Below are positions 29,067 to 37,033 of a DNA stretch of 64,000 bases, one piece after another. This DNA comes from Jannaschia pagri (lineage in GTDB: Bacteria; Pseudomonadota; Alphaproteobacteria; Rhodobacterales; Rhodobacteraceae): contig NZ_BPFH01000007.1 in the NCBI RefSeq assembly GCF_019655435.1, positions 1-64,000 on the forward strand, in the 5' to 3' direction. Position 1 is the first letter of the stretch; every line of letters starts with the position of its first letter. Both the position numbers and the translations under genes were made by a program. The notes under the pieces are model-generated. The model did not search any database. It saw only the letters and a list, made by a program, of their open reading frames with translations, and was not told the DNA's origin.

Positions 29067-30602
29067 GTGAGGGGACCCCATAACATCTGGCGGCTGGTGC
29101 GGACCGCCGGGACCTTTGAGAAGACTGGCGCCATGGATGTGGTGCTGGACCAGCTGAACGCGCCGCGCGAGGTGCGCATCGTCGCGCGTGTTCTGGGCTG
29201 GCCATTCCGGTGGCTCGGCTACGAAGGCGACCCGGGGTTGCCTCCTGTCACGCGGGCGATCACGGCGCTGGGGCCGAGCTACATCAAGCTTGGCCAAATC
29301 CTATCGACGCGCCCCGATTTTGTGGGTGGGGATTTGGCGCTGCAATTGCGTGTGCTGCAAGACAAGTTGCCGCCGTTTCCCACGGATCAAGCGCGCGAGA
29401 TGATCGAGCGGGATTTGGAAATTCCGGTGGACAGGCTGTTCTCGGAATTCTCAGAGCCTGTCGCCGCTGCCTCCATCGCCCAAGTGCACCAGGCGCGGCT
29501 GGCCTCCGACCACCGCAAGGTTGCGGTCAAGGTGCTGCGCCCTGGAATCGCGAAGGCCTTTTCCAAGGATATCGACGCCTTTTACCTGGGCGCCCGCGTG
29601 CTAGAGATGCTGTCGCCTGCGGCCCGGCGGCTGCGGCCCATGGATGTGATCGCCCATTTCGACGAAACCGTTCAGCAAGAGCTAGACCTGCGGACCGAGG
29701 CCGCTGCCGCCGGTGAGTTCAAGGCCAATACGGCGCGCGATGAAGGATTTACGGTGCCGGGCGTCGAATGGACGCTGTCCGGCCGGGCGGTGATGACGCT
29801 GGATTGGGCCGAAGGGGTCCAGATGGCGGACCTGGAAGCGATGGATGCCGCCGGGGTCGACCGTGCCGCGCTGGCGGATCGCGTGCTGCAAATGTTTCTG
29901 CGCCACGCCCTGCGCGATGGCTATTTTCATGCCGATATGCACCAGGGCAACCTGAAGGTGGCGCCGTCGGGGGATATCATCGCGCTGGATTTCGGGATCA
30001 TGGGGCGCCTCGATGAATACACGCGCCGCGTTTACGCTCAGATCCTGATGGGGTTCATCCGCAAGGACTACCGTCGCGTGGCCGAGCTGCATTTCGAGGC
30101 CGGATATGTGCCTGCTGACCGCGATGTGGACCTCTTCGCCCAGGCATTGCGGTCCGTCGGAGAACCGATCTTTGGCATGGATGCCTCTCGCATCTCCATG
30201 GGACGGCTGTTGGCCTATCTGTTCGAAGTGACGGAACGGTTTGGGATGGAGACCCGGACGGAGTTGTTGCTGCTCCAACGGACGATGGTCGTGGTTGAGG
30301 GCGTCGCCCGAACCCTGAACCCCCATATGAATATTTGGGAAGCGGCCCGCCCCGAGGTCGAACGCTACATCCGCGAGAACCTGGGGCCACAGGCGGCGGT
30401 CCGTGACCTGTATCGCACGGCGCAGGTGCTGTCGCGCTTTGGGCCGCATCTGCCCGAAGCTGTGGATGCCGCTTTGAAACGCCGCGTCCAGGCGGAGCCG
30501 TCACGCGCCGATGGCTCGCGGTGGATTGGCCCCGCGTGGTTTTTGGCGGGTGTCGCGGCCACCGGGATGGGCGCAGCGATTGCCCATTGGGCCGGTGTAT
30601 GA
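29067..30602 (+). CDS. ubiB: Ubiquinone biosynthesis atypical kinase/ATPase UbiB
   Basis: The 511-residue protein belongs to the UbiB/ABC1/ADCK family. It has the lysine motif KVAVKVLRPGI, the catalytic-loop equivalent HADMHQGNLKV, the metal-binding ALDFGIMGRLD and a C-terminal hydrophobic stretch (WFLAGVAATGMGAAIAHWAG) that anchors it in the membrane. It supports ubiquinone assembly. A GTG at 29067 is preferred as start because RGPHNIWRL is the conserved N-terminus; an ATG at 29028 would overlap ubiE. Confidence 0.94.
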   Translation: MRGPHNIWRLVRTAGTFEKTGAMDVVLDQLNAPREVRIVARVLGWPFRWLGYEGDPGLPPVTRAITALGPSYIKLGQILSTRPDFVGGDLALQLRVLQDKLPPFPTDQAREMIERDLEIPVDRLFSEFSEPVAAASIAQVHQARLASDHRKVAVKVLRPGIAKAFSKDIDAFYLGARVLEMLSPAARRLRPMDVIAHFDETVQQELDLRTEAAAAGEFKANTARDEGFTVPGVEWTLSGRAVMTLDWAEGVQMADLEAMDAAGVDRAALADRVLQMFLRHALRDGYFHADMHQGNLKVAPSGDIIALDFGIMGRLDEYTRRVYAQILMGFIRKDYRRVAELHFEAGYVPADRDVDLFAQALRSVGEPIFGMDASRISMGRLLAYLFEVTERFGMETRTELLLLQRTMVVVEGVARTLNPHMNIWEAARPEVERYIRENLGPQAAVRDLYRTAQVLSRFGPHLPEAVDAALKRRVQAEPSRADGSRWIGPAWFLAGVAATGMGAAIAHWAGV

Positions 30603-31043
30603 ACCCACATCGACCGTTTTGCTCATCTGTGTAGGTTATCCGAAGATGTGGTGATTGGAGGTGTCCGCTGATGTCTCCGTACCGGGGGGTGTTTTTGGTC
30701 ATGCTGTGGGTCCAGTCACGTAGACGTCCTGGGATGCTGAGTGGCTGCCTGCGCGGCGGGAGGTTTGTCCTGCATGGCCGGGGTTAGGCGATGCTCCGGT
30801 TACCGTCCGGCATATCATCGCCCAAACTTGCAGCGCGTGCTGGCACTTCGGTCGCGCCGATCTGTTATGCCGCGATGTTCTCATCGACCTGTAAGCACTC
30901 GGTTAGTGAACATCAGAGCCCCATTGCATCCCTGTTGTTCTCGCCTGGTTGGCTCAAAGCGATTGTTGGATCGTTGTCTGAGGCTCCTCTGAACCACCAT
31001 CTTCGGCCTGAGACTGCCGTTCGAAGACCAATCACTTTCGATC
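30603..31043. other. Gap between ubiB and flgD, no gene recognised
   Basis: The 441-bp stretch separates two converging genes. No frame in it has recognisable motifs or a convincing ribosome-binding site. In many Rhodobacterales coaBC follows ubiB; here it does not, so this gap marks a synteny break leading into flagellar genes. Confidence 0.5.
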
Positions 31044-31703
31044 TCATGCAGGGGCGCGGACGGCCTCCATCTCCGAGAGTGGAAGGGAAACCGCGCCTGG
31101 CAGGATGAGCCGGGTGCCATCTGGACCCAATGTTACCTCCTTCACCTTCCCGTAGTGTCCGACGGCCCGCTCCCCCAGATCTTGGGCACCCGCATAGGCG
31201 GCGGTTTTCAAGGTATAAACACCGTCCGGAAGCGTGCCACCGCGCCCATCGCCGCCAGACCATTCCAAGGTCTGCGTGGTGGGATCAATCGGCCTGCGCA
31301 AAACCTCGGTCCCGCTGGGATCATAGGCCACCAACTCGGCGCGGTCGGCCGCTAAGGGGATATCCAGCAGCAACGGCGTGGCCGCGCCATTGACCACAAC
31401 GGCGCCCGTATGGCGGACCTCAAGTCCGATCAAGTCCGCTGCCGACGCGCTGTCTTGCTGCCCCTGTCCAGCGATCAATTCCGACAGGAGTTCGTTGGTT
31501 CGTACCGATTGTTCCACGCTGGAAAACTGCGCCAACTGGGCCGCGTATTCCGTCCCGTCGGTCGGTTCCAGGGGGTCCTGGTTCTCGATTTGAGCGGTCA
31601 GCAACTTCAGAAAAGTGTCCAGGTCAGAGCTAAGCGCCTGTCGCGATTGTGCTTCCTGACTTGGGGGGCTGGTCGAGGCTTGCGTGACGGAGGTGATGTC
31701 CAT
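31044..31703 (-). CDS. flgD: Flagellar hook capping protein FlgD
   Basis: The 219-residue protein has the FlgD N-terminal motif LDTFLKLLTAQIENQDPLEP followed by TEYAAQLAQFSSVEQS, then a FlgD Ig-like region ending with GTLPDGVYTLKTAAYAG. It caps the growing hook and guides FlgE assembly outside the cell. It lies 8 bp downstream of the FliK gene on the same strand, which fits a hook-assembly operon. Confidence 0.95.
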   Translation of the reverse strand: MDITSVTQASTSPPSQEAQSRQALSSDLDTFLKLLTAQIENQDPLEPTDGTEYAAQLAQFSSVEQSVRTNELLSELIAGQGQQDSASAADLIGLEVRHTGAVVVNGAATPLLLDIPLAADRAELVAYDPSGTEVLRRPIDPTTQTLEWSGGDGRGGTLPDGVYTLKTAAYAGAQDLGERAVGHYGKVKEVTLGPDGTRLILPGAVSLPLSEMEAVRAPA

Positions 31704-31711
31704 GGGTCTTC

Positions 31712-34564
31712 CTAAAAACTGAGGTCGAGGCGCCCGGTAGCGCGATCAAGACTGGTTGGGGCAGGCATCGGTGACGAGTCGGTCGCGGCCTCTGAGGTGG
31801 GTGGCGCGTCGCCGTCGCTATGGCTTTGTTGTCCATGGGCCCGTGCGTTGCCGCCCGATGTCCCGATGTCGACGGAGTCCAAGACGACCCCATCTGCTTG
31901 AAGGCTCCGCTGTAGACCGTCGATGTGCCGCCGGACGAGGTCTAACGTCTCGGGCCGTTCGGCAGTCACAATGAGACTGAGCCCCACATCCGTTGATCGC
32001 AGGATCAGTTTCAGCCGTCCAAGTTCCGCTGGGGCTAATTCGATCTGTGTTTGGTGGTCCCCCTCGGTAGCTTGCAGGCGACGTACATCCGCGCCCGCCG
32101 CCTGCTGCAAGTCCACCAGAGTCTGCACCTGATGCCGGAGGGCTTGGGCGAGATTTGTGCCATCCAACGTCATGATCGGTGGGAGCGGCTGCGCCGAGGC
32201 GACTGACTGATTGGCAGCGCCGGACAGGAGCGTCTCGGTCGTGGCGGTCAACATGTCTGGCCTCGCCGCCGCCGTGTCGGGTTTTGGAGCGGAACCGGTC
32301 CCGCCATAGGGCAGGGGTGGCGCGGCAGAGGAATCCGGAGCGACGTTTCTAGCCGTGGGAGCAGCAACATGTTGCGGGACGAGTCCGTCCCGTTGTTTGG
32401 GAGCCGTCGGGGTATCGTTGGTATCAAGCATCCGTTCCAACGCTGTGACCCGATCAGAGATACCTCTCGCTTGTGGAGGACTTACGTCCCGTGGCGACGC
32501 GCTGTCGTTTGACGGTGACGGTGCTGCCTGGGCTGCTGTGGGAGGACCTTCGGGCGCCGCGCGTTGCGCATCTTGGATCCCAAGGTTTTGTTGCCCCATT
32601 TTGACGTCCAATGACGGAGCAGGAGCCTGGCCAGTTGCGGTCGGCGGACGGTCTTGCACGGGCCCTGCTTGGAGCGTTCGCAGCAGATCTGATGATTGTC
32701 GTACGGTCGCCGGCGCCGTCCCTGTCGGTACGGTCTCCCCCGGATAAATCTGACGCGTGGCAGGTATCGGCGGACCGTCTCCGGCTGCGGTTGGCGTTGG
32801 CATTTGACGGGCGGTAGCAACCGATTGCGCCGGTAATGGAGGAAGATTCTTTTGGGCGGGCGCGTCATCTGGCGGGAGGGCAGTTTTGTGAGTACCCGGC
32901 GCGCTGTTCTGGGTTTGGGGCACGACGGGTTGAATGGAGGAATGCCTTGAAGCCTTTCGCCCGATCATCGGGTCAACCGGCATTTGGGGATCTGTCCTCA
33001 CATTGGTTGACTTTGTTTCCACAGAGTTCTGCGGCGGCACGTCACTTTGGCGCTCGGATTGATGTGCTGGGGCAGAGGTTGCCTTAGCGTTCCCGTCGTT
33101 CGTCCGTGCGGCTACTCCTTGGTGTGGCTGTTCCGTCGGCATGCCGTTGTTTTGAAATCCGCTGTTTGCGGATTGAGTCGCAATGTCGATCGGCTGCGCC
33201 GAAGGGGTCAGAGGTTGATCCGCCTGCGGTATAGATTGGGTGGGCGCTCTCGTGGGCGCTAGATCATTCTGTGTGATGGTTGTGCGCCATGGGTGCCGGG
33301 CATTCGTTAGTGGCGGCAAATCGACAGTAGTTGGCGTCCCCATTGGTTCATGGCGCTTGGATACAGGTATCGCGGGCTGAAGGTTCGGAGTCATGCCCGA
33401 ATATGATGCGCCGCGTGTCATCGGCGCCGGAGGGCCATCTGGGATTGGTCTTGAGACACGTTCGCCCGCACCAGCATCGCCCGTAACGTGTTTTGGTCCG
33501 TGGCGGCTGAGCACATCCTTGGGCGAGCCGTCCGCGGCTACGAATTTGGTGGGCGCGAAAAATGCCGGTGCGGATTGGGGCGAATCGGTCCGTGCGGACG
33601 AAGACGCACCGGTTTCGGCGGATGGCCATGCGACTGCTGTCGCGGATGTCGGTGCGAAGGGTGGCGCGTGCCCGGCAGCGGCATCGGCTGGCGCGCTCTG
33701 CAGTCCCGGCAGTCCGTCGGGCGGCGATACTTCAGTTCTGTAGGGTAACGGACGGTCAGGGTTCGAGGTGGCCGTTGAAACACTCGCTGTAACCAGGTTG
33801 CTTTGGTCGAAATCGTTCCATGCAGTCGTGGTCTCAGAACCAGCAGTTCGGCGCAGGTTCGACCGCCCCGCTGAAATTGAACCGACTTCGGCAGGTGCCC
33901 TGGGCTCTACGTCAGGTCTGTTTGCAGCGACGCCCTCCACCGTGTCAGTGGCGTTAGGCGCCTTGTTATGAACGACAGTGGCGTTCAAGGGCGGATCTGT
34001 TTGTGGCATTGGGTTTAGCTGCACCACCGGCGTCGGCATAACCGCCTTCCCTGACTCGGTAAGAGGCGCGGCGGTGTTAGATGCCTCGAAAACCCGGTCC
34101 TCTTGCTCTGAAGTTTGGCCGTAGTCTGGATGAGGGGCCAGCGACGAAGACTCTCTGGTCGGCATAGAAAGAGGGTGCGCGTCGTTGTGTTGGGCGGACG
34201 CTTCGACTGGCGTCTGCCCTAGGGGGTCGAAGTCTGCCTGAGCCTTAGGTACGTCCGTTGTCGACGTGGCCGCCCCTACGACGGTGCGAGGGACATCACT
34301 GTTCCCTTGCTGGAGGATAGGCTGATCCGCAGAGGCCTCCGCCGGAGATTTAGCTTGAGCCGTCTGACCGGACGGAGAAGGCGCCCCGTGCATTGGCGGC
34401 AATGCGTCTTGTCTTGTTGGCGTGTCAGCGGGTGACGCGGGGGCCAGAACCGCCTGCCGAAAGGCATCTAGTGCCTCAGCAAGATCCTTGCCATCGGATG
34501 CCTTAACCGAGCGTGGCGTGGTGTGGCCGTCGGAACCCGCTTGCATCATCGGCAACTGTAACAT
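31712..34564 (-). CDS. fliK: Flagellar hook-length control protein FliK, unusually long
   Basis: The C-terminal region (roughly the last 150 residues) carries the Flg_hook domain with QIELAPAELGRLKLILRSTD and LDLVRRHIDGLQRSLQADGV, which switches export specificity from hook to filament. The other 800 or so residues are a low-complexity chain rich in Pro, Ala, Thr, Gln and Ser, expected to be disordered and to act as the measuring tape. At about 950 residues it is more than twice the size of enteric FliK. The frame is open to 34717, but the ATG at 34564 has a GGGAGG upstream and avoids overlapping the divergent gene. Confidence 0.87.
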   Translation of the reverse strand: MLQLPMMQAGSDGHTTPRSVKASDGKDLAEALDAFRQAVLAPASPADTPTRQDALPPMHGAPSPSGQTAQAKSPAEASADQPILQQGNSDVPRTVVGAATSTTDVPKAQADFDPLGQTPVEASAQHNDAHPLSMPTRESSSLAPHPDYGQTSEQEDRVFEASNTAAPLTESGKAVMPTPVVQLNPMPQTDPPLNATVVHNKAPNATDTVEGVAANRPDVEPRAPAEVGSISAGRSNLRRTAGSETTTAWNDFDQSNLVTASVSTATSNPDRPLPYRTEVSPPDGLPGLQSAPADAAAGHAPPFAPTSATAVAWPSAETGASSSARTDSPQSAPAFFAPTKFVAADGSPKDVLSRHGPKHVTGDAGAGERVSRPIPDGPPAPMTRGASYSGMTPNLQPAIPVSKRHEPMGTPTTVDLPPLTNARHPWRTTITQNDLAPTRAPTQSIPQADQPLTPSAQPIDIATQSANSGFQNNGMPTEQPHQGVAARTNDGNAKATSAPAHQSERQSDVPPQNSVETKSTNVRTDPQMPVDPMIGRKASRHSSIQPVVPQTQNSAPGTHKTALPPDDAPAQKNLPPLPAQSVATARQMPTPTAAGDGPPIPATRQIYPGETVPTGTAPATVRQSSDLLRTLQAGPVQDRPPTATGQAPAPSLDVKMGQQNLGIQDAQRAAPEGPPTAAQAAPSPSNDSASPRDVSPPQARGISDRVTALERMLDTNDTPTAPKQRDGLVPQHVAAPTARNVAPDSSAAPPLPYGGTGSAPKPDTAAARPDMLTATTETLLSGAANQSVASAQPLPPIMTLDGTNLAQALRHQVQTLVDLQQAAGADVRRLQATEGDHQTQIELAPAELGRLKLILRSTDVGLSLIVTAERPETLDLVRRHIDGLQRSLQADGVVLDSVDIGTSGGNARAHGQQSHSDGDAPPTSEAATDSSPMPAPTSLDRATGRLDLSF

Positions 34565-34677
34565 GTCTCCGGCGCCTCCCGACTCGCTGTGGACCTGGTG
34601 ATACGCGGCGCTCGTTACGAAATCCTTTACCCATCGGTGCTTTACGGCTTGTCGACACAGCGACCGAAAGGATTGCA

Positions 34678-34959
34678 ATGACTGAAACGCCTCTTGCCTC
34701 GTCTCCATTGACGCCACTTGTGGCTCCGCCCTCGGCTGACGCGCGGGAGGCCGCCCTCCGCGATCAAGCGACCGCGATGGAAACGTTTCTGTTCAAAGAA
34801 CTGCTTCGCGCATCTGGTACCGGAGCGCCGTCCATCACGGGCGAGCGGTCGCAGTTCGACAGTTTCCTGCAAGAGGTGCAGGCCCAGGCCGTGGCGTCAT
34901 CGGGTCAGACAGGACTGGCCGAGGCGATTTATCGGTCCATGGCCAAGACCTTGGGCTGA
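34678..34959 (+). CDS. FlgJ-like rod-binding domain protein
   Basis: The 93-residue protein matches the rod-binding domain of FlgJ (ATAMETFLFKELLRASG, then FLQEVQAQAVASSGQTGLAE). It lacks the C-terminal muramidase domain of enteric FlgJ, as is normal in alphaproteobacteria. It probably helps rod assembly through the peptidoglycan. The ATG at 34678 follows AAAGGA by 6 bp. It is divergent from fliK with a 113-bp gap. Confidence 0.85.
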   Translation: MTETPLASSPLTPLVAPPSADAREAALRDQATAMETFLFKELLRASGTGAPSITGERSQFDSFLQEVQAQAVASSGQTGLAEAIYRSMAKTLG

Positions 34960-34986
34960 GGCGCCCCCCGTGGCAGGGGACGTGGT

Positions 34987-35571
34987 CTAGCGACAGGACG
35001 CCAGCTGCGTTCGGTACATCTCAGACCGCGCGCCAACCTCTCCTGCAATACGGATCAGCCAGGGTTTCGCCCTGTAGGAGCCGCGCCGATACCCCGTGCG
35101 ACCGTCATGATAGGCAAGGTATTGGTTGCGCGCATCGTTCAGTGAGATCCCAAGGGACCGCTGCGTGGCCGCCATGTACCATCCCATGAAATCCGTAGCA
35201 TCGCGGATGCTATCTCGTCTCGTTCTGCGCCCGCCTTCCTGATTCTGGTATTCCTTCCAGGTGCCATCCAGCGCTTGGGAATAGCCGAAGGCACTGCTCT
35301 GGCGCCCAATGGGAATAACGCCCAGGGAGTATCGCAATGGCGTGCGCGCATCGGCGATAAACTTCGATTCCTGATAAATCGTCGCCATCTGTACGTGAAC
35401 CGGGACGCCCCATTTGCGCTCTGCCGCGCGAAAGGCTCTCAAGTATCCTGGTCGCTGGTCGAGGATCGAACACGCGTTGTCCAAATTGCGCGGCGCACTG
35501 CCCGACCCACCACTGCCACCACTGCACGCAGCAAGAAGGAGCAGACAGGCGATCTGCACGAAACGTTTCAT
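34987..35571 (-). CDS. Transglycosylase-SLT-like lipoprotein
   Basis: The 194-residue protein has a lipoprotein signal peptide (KRFVQIACLLLLAACS; lipobox Leu-Ala-Ala-Cys) and a glycine/serine-rich linker. Its lysozyme-like domain carries the likely catalytic Glu in ATIYQESKF, plus SAFGYSQALDGTWKEYQ and NQYLAYHDGRTGYRRGSY. It probably cuts or binds peptidoglycan in the periplasm. Placed next to the single-domain FlgJ-like gene, it could supply the muramidase function for the flagellar rod, but this is inference. Confidence 0.82.
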   Translation of the reverse strand: MKRFVQIACLLLLAACSGGSGGSGSAPRNLDNACSILDQRPGYLRAFRAAERKWGVPVHVQMATIYQESKFIADARTPLRYSLGVIPIGRQSSAFGYSQALDGTWKEYQNQEGGRRTRRDSIRDATDFMGWYMAATQRSLGISLNDARNQYLAYHDGRTGYRRGSYRAKPWLIRIAGEVGARSEMYRTQLASCR

Positions 35572-35641
35572 AATAACTGCTCGGCTTTTGTTTTACCGTT
35601 CCAGGCAGACTAACCGATGCGGTGCGATTCGGACAATCACA

Positions 35642-36523
35642 TCATACGAAGGCCGCCAGGATCAGCGGTAAGGCCCCCACGGACATCACCGTTGAGACAA
35701 CAACGAGACCCGCAACGGGCGGGGCATCAGCGCCATAGCGGACGGCCAAAAGGTAGGAACTGACAGCGACGGGGGTCGCGAATTGGACCACCATTACAGC
35801 AAGCGCGGTGTCGTCCAAGCCGAAAGCCAACCCCACGGCCAGGGCCAGCCCCGCACAGATGACGACTTTGAGCGCCGACAAAACCCCCATGCGCAGAACA
35901 CCCTGGGGCCGCATCCGGGCGACCGCGACCCCAAGCGTCAGCAGCATGAGCGGGATCCCCATCTGTCCCACCAGATCGAGCGAGGACAGCGCCACCTCTG
36001 GCACGGCCCAGCCCCGCCATAGGAACAGTGCGCCGAGCAAGGTCGCGCCCACCATGGGCTCTCGCAGGGCACGCAAGGGATTGCCGCCACCCGAGACCAG
36101 CCAGATGCCGAGCGTGAACTGCAGAATCGCCGTGACGGAAAACACGACAACCGCATAGCCAAGCCCGACCTGTCCAAAGGCCAACAGAGCCAGTGGCAGG
36201 CCCAGGTTCCCCGTATTGCCGAACACCAGAGGCGCCCAATAGGTCCGGAGGTCCAACCGCAGGACGGCGCAGACGACCCGAAACGCCGCAAACATCGCGC
36301 CGTAGGTGACCAGTGTTGCAAGGGTTACCTGACCCGCCGCGCCCGGGTCGATATCGCCCTGGGCCAGTGCAACGAACACGAGACAGGGCACGGCGAGGTT
36401 CATGGCCAGGCGCGACACGAAGTCCGTGTCATAGTCCAGGCCCAGCCGAACCCATGCAAATCCGATGGCGGCTAGGGCAAATACCGGTGCCACGATCGTG
36501 AGGACTGTAAATGCCAGTGTCAC
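35642..36523 (-). CDS. AEC-family (auxin efflux carrier-like) transporter
   Basis: The 293-residue hydrophobic protein has about ten membrane segments and the AEC pattern PCLVFVALAQGDID early and GNTGNLGLPLALLAFGQ in the middle, with a second half-repeat ending SYLLAVRYGADAPPVAGLVV. Bacterial AEC carriers move malate, malonate or other carboxylates, but the substrate cannot be inferred here. It stands alone between the SLT lipoprotein and hspQ and points away from hspQ. Confidence 0.88.
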   Translation of the reverse strand: MTLAFTVLTIVAPVFALAAIGFAWVRLGLDYDTDFVSRLAMNLAVPCLVFVALAQGDIDPGAAGQVTLATLVTYGAMFAAFRVVCAVLRLDLRTYWAPLVFGNTGNLGLPLALLAFGQVGLGYAVVVFSVTAILQFTLGIWLVSGGGNPLRALREPMVGATLLGALFLWRGWAVPEVALSSLDLVGQMGIPLMLLTLGVAVARMRPQGVLRMGVLSALKVVICAGLALAVGLAFGLDDTALAVMVVQFATPVAVSSYLLAVRYGADAPPVAGLVVVSTVMSVGALPLILAAFV

Positions 36524-36608
36524 AGTATGTTTCCGCCGATTCGGCGCGCGGCTGATTTACAAGACGCGCTCCCCCGGTCTAGGAACGGGCAGGGGAAAGG
36601 GCAACGCT

Positions 36609-36935
36609 ATGCTCCAGAATGAAGCCAAATACGCCTTGGGCGAAGTGGTCCGCCACAAGAAACATCCCTTTAGGGGCGTGATTTTTGATGTCGATGCGGA
36701 GTTTTCGAACACGCAAGAATGGTACGACGCCATCCCCCAGGATGCCCGACCGCGCAAGGACCAGCCGTTCTACCACCTTTTGGCGGAGAACGACGAAAGC
36801 TACTACGTCGCGTATGTGTCTGAGCAAAACCTTATGCTCGACAAGTCCGGGGAGCCTGTGACCCACCCGGATCTGGGCGATTTGTTTGGTGCCTTTGACG
36901 GTCGGTCCTACCCGCTCCACGTGGATTTAAACTAA
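36609..36935 (+). CDS. hspQ: Heat shock protein HspQ
   Basis: The 108-residue protein matches HspQ, with KYALGEVVRHKKHPFRGVIF, the pattern DQPFYHLLAEND and AYVSEQNLMLDKSGEPVTHP. HspQ acts as an adaptor or specificity factor for Lon and slows DnaA protein function in enterobacteria. The ATG at 36609 was chosen over upstream in-frame starts because it gives the family N-terminus. It is divergent from the AEC transporter gene. Confidence 0.93.
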   Translation: MLQNEAKYALGEVVRHKKHPFRGVIFDVDAEFSNTQEWYDAIPQDARPRKDQPFYHLLAENDESYYVAYVSEQNLMLDKSGEPVTHPDLGDLFGAFDGRSYPLHVDLN

Positions 36936-37033
36936 TCGCCTCCGCGCGGCAGTTAACCAGGCCTTCATTCCTCTGTGCGAACACCGTCCCGTCCGGGAAC
37001 CGGATGACGTTTGTCTGTCGCAGAGGGGAGATC

